The notes below the pieces were generated by a model. That model was not told the origin of the DNA, did not search any database, and saw nothing but the letters and a program-made list of their open reading frames with translations. Positions 7,732 through 17,286 of a stretch of 64,000 nucleotides of DNA are shown here, in pieces. Within the stretch, counting starts at the first letter, position 1. The number at the start of each line of letters is the position of its first letter. The DNA comes from an uncultured Prevotella sp. (GTDB lineage: Bacteria > Bacteroidota > Bacteroidia > Bacteroidales > Bacteroidaceae), in NCBI GenBank assembly GCA_947170265.1, contig CAMVSV010000003.1, positions 1 to 64,000 on the forward strand, read 5' to 3'. The translations under genes and the position numbers were made by a program.

Positions 7732-9221
7732 ATAACAAATTATATGGGAACTTGATATTTGAGCTCTCTAAAAAAGGTCGCAAGGGTTACTCACTGCCAG
7801 AAGTAGAATACGGTTTCTCTACTAATGAGCTACCAACTAACCTTCGCAGACAGACTGATGCTGAGTTGCCGGAATGTGACGAACTTACAGTGGTACGCCA
7901 TTACACAAATCTCAGTCACAATAACTTCGGAGTAAATGATGGATTTTATCCTCTCGGTTCATGTACAATGAAATACAACCCTGTCATAAATGAAGAAATG
8001 GCAGCACTCAAAGATTTCTCCAAGATGCATCCGTTGCAACCAGCAGACACATGCCAGTGGACATTGAACATCTACTACGACCTGCAAAAAGCCCTGGCTG
8101 AACTTGCTGGTTTAAGTGAGTTTACACTTAATCCCTGTGCCGGTGCCCATGGTGAACTCACAGGACTGATGATAATACGTTCATACCATGAGAGCAATAA
8201 TGATATTAAACGTACAAAAGTTGTCATTCCCGACTCTGCTCATGGAACCAATCCTGCATCGGCAGCTGTATGCGGATTGGAAATAATTGAAGTAAAGAGT
8301 CTTAATGATGGCACTGTTGACATAGATTCCCTAAAGGATATTATTGCACAACATGGGGATACTATTGCTGCCATGATGATGACAAATCCCAATACAGTAG
8401 GTATGTTTGAGAAAAATATTATTGAAATAACACAACTCATACATAACTGCGGTGGATTGATGTACTACGATGGGGCAAATCTCAACCCTATGCTTGGTAT
8501 TGCACGCCCTGGAGATATGGGATTTGATGTGATGCATATCAACCTGCACAAGACATTCTCAACGCCACATGGTGGTGGTGGGCCAGGCTGCGGACCTGTG
8601 GGAGTAAGGAAGGGATTGGAGACGTTTCTTCCATCACCACGAGTGGTTTTCAATGAAGAAGAAAATGCTTATACCGTAAAATATCCAAATGAAGACACAG
8701 ACTTGTCTATTGGAAATTTCTTCGGAAACTTTGGGGTTGTAATCAAAGCATACGCCTATATTCTGTCCTTAGGAAAGGAAAACGTAAAATGGATTGGTCC
8801 ATTGGCAACACTCAATGCCAACTATATAAAAGAATCGTTGAAAGATCTTTATGAGTTGCCAATAAAAGAAGCATGCAAGCATGAATTCGTTTTTGATGGA
8901 CTAAAAGACAAATCTACAGGCGTGACGACAATGGATATAGCAAAACGACTGCTTGATTATGGTTATCATGCCCCTACTATCTATTTTCCCCTACTCTTCC
9001 ATGAAGCTATGATGATTGAGCCAACGGAAAGCGAATCAAAAGAAACAATAGATGGATTCATAAGGGCTATGAGAACTATAGCGCAAGAAGCTATAGATAA
9101 TCCGGAGATAGTAAAGACTGCACCGCATAACACGCCAATAGGACGCGTTGACGATGTTCTGGCAGCCAAACATCCCATTTTGACATATAGGAAGATGATA
9201 GAAGATAATTTTGATAAGTAA
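7728..9221 (+). CDS. gcvPB: Glycine dehydrogenase (decarboxylating) subunit 2
   Basis: This catalytic half of the P protein carries pyridoxal phosphate and, with subunit 1, decarboxylates glycine onto lipoyl-GcvH. The 497-residue protein contains GSCTMKYNP (about 83-91), PDSAHGTNPASA (about 169-180) and the PLP-binding site NLHKTFSTPHGGGGPG with K275 as the Schiff-base lysine. The glycine-rich stretch after the lysine is family-typical. It overlaps gcvPA by 4 nt, and lpd starts 10 bp after its stop. Confidence 0.97.
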   Translation: MNNKLYGNLIFELSKKGRKGYSLPEVEYGFSTNELPTNLRRQTDAELPECDELTVVRHYTNLSHNNFGVNDGFYPLGSCTMKYNPVINEEMAALKDFSKMHPLQPADTCQWTLNIYYDLQKALAELAGLSEFTLNPCAGAHGELTGLMIIRSYHESNNDIKRTKVVIPDSAHGTNPASAAVCGLEIIEVKSLNDGTVDIDSLKDIIAQHGDTIAAMMMTNPNTVGMFEKNIIEITQLIHNCGGLMYYDGANLNPMLGIARPGDMGFDVMHINLHKTFSTPHGGGGPGCGPVGVRKGLETFLPSPRVVFNEEENAYTVKYPNEDTDLSIGNFFGNFGVVIKAYAYILSLGKENVKWIGPLATLNANYIKESLKDLYELPIKEACKHEFVFDGLKDKSTGVTTMDIAKRLLDYGYHAPTIYFPLLFHEAMMIEPTESESKETIDGFIRAMRTIAQEAIDNPEIVKTAPHNTPIGRVDDVLAAKHPILTYRKMIEDNFDK

Positions 9222-9231
9222 CATTCCAGAT

Positions 9232-10458
9232 ATGAGATACGACATTATAGTCATCGGCGCGGGACCCGCAGGATACCGCGCCGCCGAATATGCATCAAAG
9301 CAGGGGTTGACTGTGGCTATCATAGAAAAAGAAGAAGTTGGAGGAACATGTCTGAACCATGGATGCATACCTACAAAAACTTATGTTCACTGCAACACTC
9401 TTCCTGAAGCATTGGAAAGGAAAAAGCATGTAGTGGAACAGCTTCGCAAAGGTGTGGAATCTATTCTTTCTGCACCTAATATTACATGCATTAAAGGAAT
9501 TGCTGAATTTATTGACAGAAACAGCATAGACGTTAATGGTGAGAGAATAACAGCAGAAAATATTATTGTTGCCACAGGAAGTAAAGCAAAGTTACTGCCT
9601 TTGCAAGACATTGACGATAGCAGACTTGTAACAAGTAAGGAACTGCTTGAAATTCAAGCTCTTCCCAAGCATCTTTGCATCATAGGTGCAGGGGTGATAG
9701 GTATGGAATTCGCCAGTATTTTCCATAAGTTTGGTTCTGAAGTAACAGTGATAGAATATCTGAGAGAATGTCTGCCAATGCTGGACAGTGACATAGCTAA
9801 GCGTCTTCGCAAGTTGTTGGAGAAAAAAGGTATTCACTTTAAGATGAAAACGGCGGTTACGTCTCTTTCTGAAATTCAATCTGACTTAATACTTATGGCT
9901 ACTGGACGAAAGCCAAATATCAGCAAGAGCTTTATCAATGCCGGATTTGAATATGATGAGAATAAAGGCATTAAAGTCAACGAGAATTTCCAGACAACAA
10001 TTCCAAACATTTATGCCATCGGGGATGTAAACAGCAAGCAGATGCTTGCTCATGCTGCAGAAATGCAAGCTATCAGAGCAATTAACCAAATCACAGGTAA
10101 GAGTGACGAAATAAGATTCAACATAATGCCCGCTGCCATATTCACTACACCCGAAGCTGCATGTGTAGGAATGAGTGAAGACCAGTGCAAAGCTTCTGGG
10201 ATTGACTATTGCTGCAGGAAGAGCTTCTATCGTGCCAATGGCAAGGCCATGGCTATGGATGAGACAGATGGATTGTTGAAACTTATTACCGATAGGAATG
10301 AAAAGATTATAGGGTGTCATGTCATGGGACCACACTCCTCCGACATTGTGCAAGAGGTAACTGCTCTTATGCACTTCGATGCAACAATCTCACAGATTCG
10401 TGATATCACTCATATACATCCAACACTCGGTGAAATACTTAAGGCTGCCACAGAATAA
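9232..10458 (+). CDS. lpd: Dihydrolipoamide dehydrogenase (compact form)
   Basis: The L protein reoxidises dihydrolipoyl-GcvH with NAD. The sequence shows an FAD-binding GAGPAGYRAAE near the N-terminus, the redox disulfide GGTCLNHGCIPTK, the NAD-binding GAGVIGMEFASIF, ATGRKPN, a second FAD motif YAIGDVN and the C-terminal HIHPTLGE with the active-site His-Glu pair. ATG 9232 is preferred over the TTG at 9211, which overlaps gcvPB. At 408 residues it is about 50 shorter than typical family members, mostly between the disulfide region and the first ATGS and before ATGRKPN, but no key motif is lost. It completes the cluster as the sixth gene. Confidence 0.9.
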   Translation: MRYDIIVIGAGPAGYRAAEYASKQGLTVAIIEKEEVGGTCLNHGCIPTKTYVHCNTLPEALERKKHVVEQLRKGVESILSAPNITCIKGIAEFIDRNSIDVNGERITAENIIVATGSKAKLLPLQDIDDSRLVTSKELLEIQALPKHLCIIGAGVIGMEFASIFHKFGSEVTVIEYLRECLPMLDSDIAKRLRKLLEKKGIHFKMKTAVTSLSEIQSDLILMATGRKPNISKSFINAGFEYDENKGIKVNENFQTTIPNIYAIGDVNSKQMLAHAAEMQAIRAINQITGKSDEIRFNIMPAAIFTTPEAACVGMSEDQCKASGIDYCCRKSFYRANGKAMAMDETDGLLKLITDRNEKIIGCHVMGPHSSDIVQEVTALMHFDATISQIRDITHIHPTLGEILKAATE

Positions 10459-10474
10459 TGTCATCCAAATAGAG

Positions 10475-10482
10475 TAACTTTG
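10475..10482 (+). promoter_or_regulatory. -7 promoter element (TAACTTTG) before the HI0933-like gene
   Basis: An exact TAnnTTTG match 59 bp upstream of the flavoprotein ATG at 10542. It suggests a separate transcript from the gcv operon. Confidence 0.5.
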
Positions 10483-10541
10483 CGGTCAAATAATAGTCGA
10501 GACCATTTAAACGTACTGTTACGCAAGGTAAATCAGAACTT

Positions 10542-11729
10542 ATGACGAAAAGAACGGCAATAATAGGTGGAGGCGCAGCAGGTTTCTTTCTTGCCATTAA
10601 TCTGAAAGAGATGTGTCCTAAGATGAATATCGCCATCTTTGAGCGCAGCAACAAGGTGCTATCAAAAGTGAAAATCTCTGGTGGTGGCAGATGCAACTGC
10701 ACCAATAGCTTTGAGAATGTAGACAACATGATGTCTGTATACCCTCGAGGTCACAGACTCATGAAACGATTATTTCACACCTTTGACAACCATGATACTA
10801 TGAGATGGTTTGAGAATCATGGTGTGGCACTCACTACACAAGATGACCAATGTGTATTTCCAAAGGCCCAAGATTCTCAGGTAATTATTGATTGCTTCAT
10901 GAAGCTTGCCAAAAAGTATGATATAGATATTTATTGTCGTAAAGAAATTTCTTCACTCAATTCTTTGAAAGACTATGATTATGTAGCAGTAACGACAGGA
11001 GGAAGTCCGAGAGGAAGAGGATTAGAGTGGCTAAGAATCTTAGGACATGAGACAACGGTATGTGTACCTTCACTTTTTTCGCTAAACATAGACTCGAAAG
11101 ATCTGCGCGAGCTTATGGGCACAGTAGTCAACTCTGCTACAGTATTCCTTCCTGGTTTGAAGTATCGTTCAAACGGTCCTTTGCTCATTACCCATTGGGG
11201 GGTGAGTGGTCCGGCTATATTAAAATTATCAAGCCATGGAGCGTTAGTCCTTCATGACCATAACTACAACATGCCGTTGTTCATTAACTGGATAAGTCAC
11301 AATGAAAACGAGACTTTGGAGACTTTACTTACCATAGCCAACGCAAATGGACAAAAACTTGTAAGCAGCATCAGACCTTATGGATTGCCACAACGTTTGT
11401 GGGATTATCTTGTAAACAAAGCATTAATCATGAAGACTGAGGCAAGATGGAACACTATAAGCAAAAAAGATTTCAATAGGATGGTTAATACTTTATGTTG
11501 CGATAAATATGACATATCTGGCCGTGGTACACACAAAGAAGAATTCGTAACATGCGGTGGCATAGCTCTAAATAGTATAGATAATACAACTATGAGAAGC
11601 AAATATGTAGAAAACATGTATTATGCAGGAGAGATTCTCGATATTGATGGTATAACGGGCGGATTTAATTTTCAAGCAGCATGGACAACGGCATATGTAG
11701 CAGCAAAAAGTATAGCCTTAAAGCAGTGA
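10542..11729 (+). CDS. HI0933/YhiN (BaiN-like) family FAD-dependent oxidoreductase
   Basis: A 395-residue flavoprotein of the HI0933-like family. It has an N-terminal Rossmann motif GGGAAGFFLA (about 8-17), the family hallmark KVKISGGGRCNCTN (about 45-58), VAVTTGGSPRGRG (about 147-159) and the C-terminal DIDGITGGFNFQAAW with the second FAD contact. BaiN from bile acid-metabolising clostridia belongs to this family, but most members have no proven substrate, so no specific reaction is assigned. Its neighbours (lpd, phoH) do not suggest a pathway, and it appears monocistronic. Confidence 0.88.
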   Translation: MTKRTAIIGGGAAGFFLAINLKEMCPKMNIAIFERSNKVLSKVKISGGGRCNCTNSFENVDNMMSVYPRGHRLMKRLFHTFDNHDTMRWFENHGVALTTQDDQCVFPKAQDSQVIIDCFMKLAKKYDIDIYCRKEISSLNSLKDYDYVAVTTGGSPRGRGLEWLRILGHETTVCVPSLFSLNIDSKDLRELMGTVVNSATVFLPGLKYRSNGPLLITHWGVSGPAILKLSSHGALVLHDHNYNMPLFINWISHNENETLETLLTIANANGQKLVSSIRPYGLPQRLWDYLVNKALIMKTEARWNTISKKDFNRMVNTLCCDKYDISGRGTHKEEFVTCGGIALNSIDNTTMRSKYVENMYYAGEILDIDGITGGFNFQAAWTTAYVAAKSIALKQ

Positions 11730-11814
11730 TAATCACTAAAAGGAACATGTGTGACAAAATCGTGGATGAAATAAAAATATCTATGTAAAAAGCTTACAAT
11801 TACATTATTTTATA

Positions 11815-11822
11815 TAATTTTG
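11815..11822 (+). promoter_or_regulatory. -7 promoter element (TAATTTTG) for phoH
   Basis: An exact TAnnTTTG match ending 24 bp before the TTG start of phoH; it supports starting translation near 11847. Confidence 0.55.
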
Positions 11823-11846
11823 CACGATAAATAAAACAGAAAAAAA

Positions 11847-12812
11847 TTGACAGAAAAACATATAATCTTAGAGGACATAGATCCGATAATGCTCTATGGA
11901 ACAGGTAATGCAAACCTGCAAGTAATAAAGTCGCTATTTCCTAAGCTGCGCATTGTTGCACGCGGCAATGTCATCAAGGTTTTGGGCGATGAGGAACAGA
12001 TGTGCCAGTTTGAAGAGAATATTGAATCGATGAGAAAGCATGTCGTCAAGTTCAATAGCATAAAGGAAGAAGACATTATCGATATAATAAAAGGAAGAAA
12101 AACAAAAGAGGATGCTGTGAAAGGTGTCGTGGTTTACAGTCTCACAGGAAGACCCATTAAAAGTCGCTCAGAAAATCAGCAAAAGCTAATAGATGCATTC
12201 AATGACAACGACATGGTATTTGCAGTTGGTCCGGCAGGAACTGGTAAGACATACCTGAGTATAGCACTGGCTGTCAAAGCTCTTAAAGAAAAGACTGCAA
12301 AACGAATAATACTCTCACGTCCCGCTGTTGAGGCAGGGGAAAAACTTGGTTTTCTTCCCGGAGACATGAAAGACAAGATAGACCCGTATCTTCAACCTCT
12401 CTATGATGCTCTTGAAGATATGATTCCAGCTGTGAAGATACAAGATATGATGGAGAAACACATCATTCAAATAGCACCTTTGGCATTTATGAGAGGACGA
12501 ACACTAAGCGATGCCGTAGTGATACTTGATGAAGCCCAAAACACCACTCCAGCTCAGATAAGAATGTTTCTCACCCGTATGGGATGGAACACAAAGATGA
12601 TCATCACAGGCGACATGACGCAAATAGACCTCCCACGGGAACAGAAAAGTGGCCTGAAAGAAGCCCTTAGGATACTATCAGGTATAGAAGGCATTGGTGT
12701 TGTGGAGCTCAACAAAAAAGACATCGTCCGTCACAAGCTTGTAACACGCATTGTAAATGCCTACGAGGCTGCCGATCGTAAAGCGAAACAGCAGGTCCAA
12801 GCAGAATCATAA
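11847..12812 (+). CDS. phoH: PhoH family P-loop ATPase
   Basis: PhoH-like proteins are cytoplasmic ATPases, probably RNA helicases or nucleases linked to phosphate or stress responses; the exact role is unsettled. The 321-residue protein has a N-terminal KH-like region, Walker A GPAGTGKT (128-135), Walker B VVILDEAQNT and the conserved TGDMTQIDLP. The reading starts at TTG (11847): the N-terminal TEKHIILEDID matches the expected family start, no upstream ATG is in frame, and the promoter lies 24 bp before it. The next gene, queC, is convergent, its stop only 14 bp away, so there is no room for a separate terminator. Confidence 0.93.
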   Translation: MTEKHIILEDIDPIMLYGTGNANLQVIKSLFPKLRIVARGNVIKVLGDEEQMCQFEENIESMRKHVVKFNSIKEEDIIDIIKGRKTKEDAVKGVVVYSLTGRPIKSRSENQQKLIDAFNDNDMVFAVGPAGTGKTYLSIALAVKALKEKTAKRIILSRPAVEAGEKLGFLPGDMKDKIDPYLQPLYDALEDMIPAVKIQDMMEKHIIQIAPLAFMRGRTLSDAVVILDEAQNTTPAQIRMFLTRMGWNTKMIITGDMTQIDLPREQKSGLKEALRILSGIEGIGVVELNKKDIVRHKLVTRIVNAYEAADRKAKQQVQAES

Positions 12813-12826
12813 AATTCTGTACTAAC

Positions 12827-13483
12827 CTATTGTTTATATTCTGTTGGGTCAAAGATGCCAGCTTCTGCAAATGCCTCTTTACGCTCTACACATGTGCCGC
12901 AGCAACCACAATGAATATCTTCTCCCTTATAGCAACTCCATGTTTTCTTATAATCAATGCCAAAACTCAACCCTTTTTTTACTATATCTGTCTTTGTAAG
13001 ATTAGTATATGGAGTCACCACTCTAATATGCTCGTATGTTCCAGCTTGTGATGTAGCATCAATGGCAGCAACAAATTCCGGACGACAGTCAGGATAAACA
13101 GCGTGGTCACCACCATGGTTTGCCATCATCACCTGATGAAGATCATTGCTTTCTGCCAGTCCTATAGCTATAGAAAGCATTATTCCGTTGCGGAAAGGCA
13201 CAACAGTTGACTTCATGTTTTCATCCGCATAATGCCCTTCTGGAATTGCTTCGGCACCACTAAGTAGTGAGCTTTTGAAATAGTCTGCCATGAAGCCCAG
13301 TGGAATTATAATATGTGGTATTCCAAGTTTTTTGCAGTGAAAGCCAGCCATTGGCAATTCTTTGGAATTATGGTTGGCACCATAATCAAATGAAACTGCC
13401 AAAGCAATACTCTCCTTATATTCATAAAGCATGGTGACAGAATCAATGCCACCACTTAAAATCAATATTGCATCCTTTTTCAT
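12827..13483 (-). CDS. queC: 7-cyano-7-deazaguanine synthase QueC
   Basis: QueC converts 7-carboxy-7-deazaguanine to preQ0 with ATP and ammonia on the way to queuosine. The 218-residue protein has the PP-loop LSGGIDSV (9-16) and a C-terminal zinc site formed by C184, C192, C195 and C198 in WSCYKGEDIHCGCCGTC. No queD, queE or queF is next to it, so the rest of the pathway must be elsewhere. It lies 107 bp downstream of the PpiD-like gene, separated from it by a terminator hairpin. Confidence 0.95.
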   Translation of the reverse strand: MKKDAILILSGGIDSVTMLYEYKESIALAVSFDYGANHNSKELPMAGFHCKKLGIPHIIIPLGFMADYFKSSLLSGAEAIPEGHYADENMKSTVVPFRNGIMLSIAIGLAESNDLHQVMMANHGGDHAVYPDCRPEFVAAIDATSQAGTYEHIRVVTPYTNLTKTDIVKKGLSFGIDYKKTWSCYKGEDIHCGCCGTCVERKEAFAEAGIFDPTEYKQ

Positions 13484-13520
13484 AACCTATAAACAATAAT
13501 AATACATACATTATATATAA

Positions 13521-13559
13521 AAAAGACAGTGCATATCTGATGAAAATGCACTGTCTTTT
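13521..13559 (-). terminator. Intrinsic terminator after the PpiD-like gene
   Basis: Perfect 14-bp arms (13521-13534 and 13546-13559; AAAAGACAGTGCAT and its complement) enclose an 11-nt loop, followed on the minus strand by a T-run. It sits 32 bp past the stop of the PpiD-like gene. A-rich flanks on both sides make it potentially bidirectional. Confidence 0.8.
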
Positions 13560-13590
13560 TTATTACCGAAACTCTAACAGCACCTTTTTC

Positions 13591-15732
13591 TTAGAAGAAC
13601 ATATAGCGGTTGTCAACAACCTCAGCCTTCTGAATAAGGTCTGCCATGAAATTGCTTACATACTGCATTGCCTGCTGACGCTGAGACTGCATCATTCCTG
13701 CCTCATCGTATTTAGCACCAGCACGCAGAGCTTTCTTCACAACCTGGAAAACATATACTCCAGCATTACCTTTAACTGGTGATTTGCAGAATTTACCAGC
13801 AGCGGTAGCTGCAACAGCACCAGAAAGAGCAGGCTCAGCTGCACCAGTAGCTGCGACAAAAGCAGGAGCATTGAATGTTATCTGCTCAACTGTTGAAATC
13901 TTTGCGCCTTTTGCTTTTGCAGCATTGATACTATTAACTCCTTTCAACTTTGCAATAAGAGTTTCAGCTTTCTTATCTTTTAGAACTTCGCGTGTCAGAA
14001 TCTCTTTAACCTGTACATCATCAAATGAACGATACCCCTTCTCATGAATATCGGTAAGAGCTACAACCATCATATGATCATTGTCGCCACACTCATAGAG
14101 CGGACTTATCTCACCTTCTTTTGCAGAGAACACCCATTTCAAAGCATCACGGGTAGACCTAATCCCAGCAACCTCATGCGCTGCTGTAGAGATGTTCTTC
14201 TGTTCCTGTACCTTATATCCGTATTTGGTAGCGTTCTTTTCAAGTTCCTCAATAGAAGTACACTTTGTCACAAATTCACTGAAGCGGTTGTAGGCTGCAC
14301 CACGAGTGTTCTTAGAAAAGTCAATTACCTTCTTTATGACAGCAGCTGTATATTTGTCTGTCATTGCTCTACGGTCAAGAACCTGAAGAATGATATTTCC
14401 CTGAGAGAGGGCTATATTCTTTGTCTCGTTTACACCTGCATTGAGCATGGTCTCAATATACAGTTTGTTATCGGCATTCATTGTGTTTGCACCTTCATAT
14501 TGTCTTCCGGTAAACCATGATTTCTCACCGGTCTGACCATAAACTTTTGCCAAGGCCTCAAAGTCTGCTCCACCTTGCAACGCATTGAAAATGCTATCGG
14601 CTTTTGTCTTAGCCTCTGCGGGAGTTGCAGCTGCTACCTGTATAGCACGGAACTGAATAGAGTCAGGCATTGATGTCTTCGAATACAGACGTATTATATT
14701 AAGGGTGTTATCTTGCTTATTTTCAATTACACCGCTTGTTCCTACCGACATTGAATCAAGCTTTGCTGCTATGTCTGAAGGGAATGCATGTTTTGACATT
14801 GGCACTCCAATATATGGTATTTGCGATGCAGCCTTGCTTAACAGTTGTGCTGGCTCATTTGTTTCAGACAATTGTTTTTGGAGAGATGCCATTTCCTTGT
14901 TTATTGCACTCCTGTCTGCTGCACTGGCGATAATCTGGAAGTCCACATATTTGATGTCTCTCGTTTCTACATTCTGCCTGAAAGCTGGTTTGAGCTCATC
15001 ATATTTAGCTTTCAGAGCTGCATCATCTATTTTAACATCAGCATCCTTTATTGTGCTGTATGCTATTGATGCTAGTTGAATCTGAGCCTCTTCATTAACA
15101 GCCTTGAATGCAAGTTTAGCCTCTACTTTGTTGGAAAGAACACAGTTCGCAAGCAGGGCCTGATACTTCTGTCCGAGAAGTTGAGAACGAAGATTCTTTT
15201 CAACAAACATCCAGTAGTCATAAATCATTTGCATCTGCTCTGCCTGCTGGGGAGCCTCTGCTTTTGCTTTATTGTACTGATTGAGAAAATCCTTCAATGC
15301 ATTCACATCGAAACGTCCAGTCTGCTGGTTTACAAATGGAGTTTGTGTAAGCATGGGATTTGTTCCTTGATTGAGAATATCCTGCAACTCCTGCTCTGTC
15401 ACGGTAAGACCGAGTTTTTCAGCATCTGCTGCAATAACCTTGTTGGTTATATACTGCTGCCACACCTGATCTTTAACCTGATTAAGTTCATCTTCAGTCA
15501 GGTTGTCACGCTGAGATGTAAACTTAATTACATTCTGGAATTCATCAATCAGTGTCTGATACTCTTGAACATTGATTTTTTCACCTAAAACTTCACCGAT
15601 CTGCTGGCTTGCTTGTCCTTTGATGCCATTGCACGAACGGAACGCCTCTTCGGCGATGAATGCGAAGAGACCGAGCGCAATGATTATTACAAGCGTCACT
15701 CCCTTGCTTCTGATTTTTCCTAATGCTGCCAT
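13591..15732 (-). CDS. PpiD-like membrane-anchored peptidylprolyl isomerase/chaperone
   Basis: A 713-residue periplasmic folding factor anchored in the inner membrane. It starts with a short cytoplasmic basic segment and one membrane helix (about 11-31, VTLVIIIALGLFAFIAEEAF). A SurA_N-like region follows (about 50-330), then a parvulin-type rotamase region around 350-460 (IQFRAIQVAA...GGADFEALAKVYGQ) and a long C-terminal region. In Bacteroidetes this gene commonly lies beside the CNNM/CorC and LptC genes, as here. Compared with PpiD of E. coli the family relation is by layout, and the parvulin active site is weakly conserved, so chaperone function is more certain than isomerase activity. Confidence 0.88.
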   Translation of the reverse strand: MAALGKIRSKGVTLVIIIALGLFAFIAEEAFRSCNGIKGQASQQIGEVLGEKINVQEYQTLIDEFQNVIKFTSQRDNLTEDELNQVKDQVWQQYITNKVIAADAEKLGLTVTEQELQDILNQGTNPMLTQTPFVNQQTGRFDVNALKDFLNQYNKAKAEAPQQAEQMQMIYDYWMFVEKNLRSQLLGQKYQALLANCVLSNKVEAKLAFKAVNEEAQIQLASIAYSTIKDADVKIDDAALKAKYDELKPAFRQNVETRDIKYVDFQIIASAADRSAINKEMASLQKQLSETNEPAQLLSKAASQIPYIGVPMSKHAFPSDIAAKLDSMSVGTSGVIENKQDNTLNIIRLYSKTSMPDSIQFRAIQVAAATPAEAKTKADSIFNALQGGADFEALAKVYGQTGEKSWFTGRQYEGANTMNADNKLYIETMLNAGVNETKNIALSQGNIILQVLDRRAMTDKYTAAVIKKVIDFSKNTRGAAYNRFSEFVTKCTSIEELEKNATKYGYKVQEQKNISTAAHEVAGIRSTRDALKWVFSAKEGEISPLYECGDNDHMMVVALTDIHEKGYRSFDDVQVKEILTREVLKDKKAETLIAKLKGVNSINAAKAKGAKISTVEQITFNAPAFVAATGAAEPALSGAVAATAAGKFCKSPVKGNAGVYVFQVVKKALRAGAKYDEAGMMQSQRQQAMQYVSNFMADLIQKAEVVDNRYMFF

Positions 15733-15837
15733 TTTTTGTTTTATTTAATTATTATTTATTTCCATTATTTTCTGCATTCACGTTACAATCTCCATTTTCT
15801 ATAGACACATTATGGTAATATTTCCGTAAAATGCGTA

Positions 15838-15845
15838 CAAAAATA
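15838..15845 (-). promoter_or_regulatory. -7 promoter element (TATTTTTG) for the PpiD-like gene
   Basis: The minus strand shows an exact TAnnTTTG match 105 bp upstream of the start codon, between this gene and the stop of the CNNM gene. Confidence 0.4.
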
Positions 15846-15891
15846 CAAAGAATATGGGAAATAACTGCATGTTTAGAATAAAAAAAACGAA

Positions 15892-15921
15892 AATACTGGC
15901 TTATTATCAAAGCCAATAAGC
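15892..15921 (-). terminator. Possible terminator after the lptC-CNNM operon
   Basis: A 7-bp stem (GCTTATT 15899-15905, AATAAGC 15915-15921) with a 9-nt loop lies about 40 bp past the CNNM stop. On the minus strand a T-rich stretch (AGTATTTTCGTTTTTTTT) follows. The stem is AT-rich and therefore weak. Confidence 0.4.
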
Positions 15922-15959
15922 ATATGAAAGCATATTAGCAATCTGAAAGCGTGCAATTA

Positions 15960-17270
15960 TTAACTATTTGCTGAGAGCTTAACAAGCTCTATTTTAGTCA
16001 TGGTATTTTTAATTATCTTAAATGAATACTTCCCTATTGTCACAACTTCATTGAGTTTCGGAAAACTTTGGTAATAATGCAAAATAAGTCCGCCGAGAGT
16101 CATATACTCATCACTCTCTGGCAATTCAAGATTAAACATCTCATTCACCTTATCTATTTCAAGACGAGCGGAGAGCATGTATTCATTCTCACTTATTTTC
16201 TTTGCAACATACTTGTTTGAGTCATGCTCGTCTTCAATGTCTCCAAAAATCTCTTCAACAATATCCTCAAGACACACAATGCCACTTGTACCGCCAAACT
16301 CATCGACCACAACTCCTATAGACTTTTTCTGTTGCAGAAATATTTGCATGAGTTTTTGTGCTGCCATGGTTTCCGGAACAAAGGGCATCTCACGAATTAC
16401 AGAAGCATGTTGCTGCAGAAATTTTGTTATCTCCCCTTTATGTGTTGCTTCACCATGTTGCTCTTGCGTAAGTCTGAACAATTCTGAAGAATGCACATAG
16501 CCAATGATATGATCTATATCCTCCTTATAGACCACAATCTTACTATTCCCGCTCTCAATGAATTTCTGCCTTAGTTCATCAAGTGTACATTCTTCATCAA
16601 CTGCATTGATCTCAGTACGCGGTATCATGCAGTCTCTTACCTTAGTATCCGTAAAGTCGAGGGCGTTCTGAAATATTTTCACCTCATCCTCTATATCATC
16701 TTCATTCTTGGCATTTTCTATGGTTGATTGAACAAGATAGTCAAGATCAACTCTGGTGAAAGCTCCGTCACCACTATCTCCTTTGATTTTTACACCAACA
16801 AGGCGAAGAAGCAATCTCGAGATAAGTGTTGAAAATCTACTAATAGGCCAGAGAATGATATAAAAGATATATGCCAACGGTGCAAAAAATGTCAGGAGAG
16901 TATTGGGATTGCTTTTAAAAAAGGTCTTTGGTAGAAATTCACCTGTAAACAATACAACCAATGTAGACAATATCGTATCTAACATCAGACGTGTTCCTGG
17001 ATCAAAACCTTTGAATAGAGTGTTGTCAAAAAGTTGTGCAAAGAATATTCCATACATCACAAGAACAATATTGTTTCCAACAAGCATAGTGGAAACAAAG
17101 GCATTGGGATGACTATAGAACAATGAAAGACAGCGCTGGGAAAACCCATTTTTCTCTTTATCCATTTCGGCCAACAGGCGATTGCTCGACACAAAAGCAA
17201 TCTCCATCCCGGAGAAAAATGCCGAAAGTATCATGGTTATGAATATCCCTGTCAATATGTATAAGTCCAT
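15960..17270 (-). CDS. CNNM/CorC family membrane protein (DUF21-CBS-CorC/HlyC)
   Basis: A 436-residue inner-membrane protein of the CNNM/CorC family, associated with magnesium or cobalt efflux; older names call it hemolysin. It has a DUF21 transmembrane region with FFSGMEIAFVSSNRLLAE near the N-terminus and about four membrane segments (to about 150). A CBS pair (about 195-330: VRDCMIPRTEINAVD and EMPFVPETMAAQKLMQIF) and a C-terminal CorC_HlyC domain starting after DEFGGTSGIVCLEDIVEEIFGDI follow. The frame extends upstream to 17408, but that would overlap lptC; ATG 17270 (MDLYILTG) places the first helix correctly and lies 16 bp after the lptC stop. Confidence 0.92.
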   Translation of the reverse strand: MDLYILTGIFITMILSAFFSGMEIAFVSSNRLLAEMDKEKNGFSQRCLSLFYSHPNAFVSTMLVGNNIVLVMYGIFFAQLFDNTLFKGFDPGTRLMLDTILSTLVVLFTGEFLPKTFFKSNPNTLLTFFAPLAYIFYIILWPISRFSTLISRLLLRLVGVKIKGDSGDGAFTRVDLDYLVQSTIENAKNEDDIEDEVKIFQNALDFTDTKVRDCMIPRTEINAVDEECTLDELRQKFIESGNSKIVVYKEDIDHIIGYVHSSELFRLTQEQHGEATHKGEITKFLQQHASVIREMPFVPETMAAQKLMQIFLQQKKSIGVVVDEFGGTSGIVCLEDIVEEIFGDIEDEHDSNKYVAKKISENEYMLSARLEIDKVNEMFNLELPESDEYMTLGGLILHYYQSFPKLNEVVTIGKYSFKIIKNTMTKIELVKLSANS

Positions 17271-17286
17271 ATATCTATGCCTGTTG

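Noticed and set aside
9211..9231. Earlier TTG start of lpd
   Set aside because: It overlaps the end of gcvPB, and the FAD-binding strand begins properly at ATG 9232.
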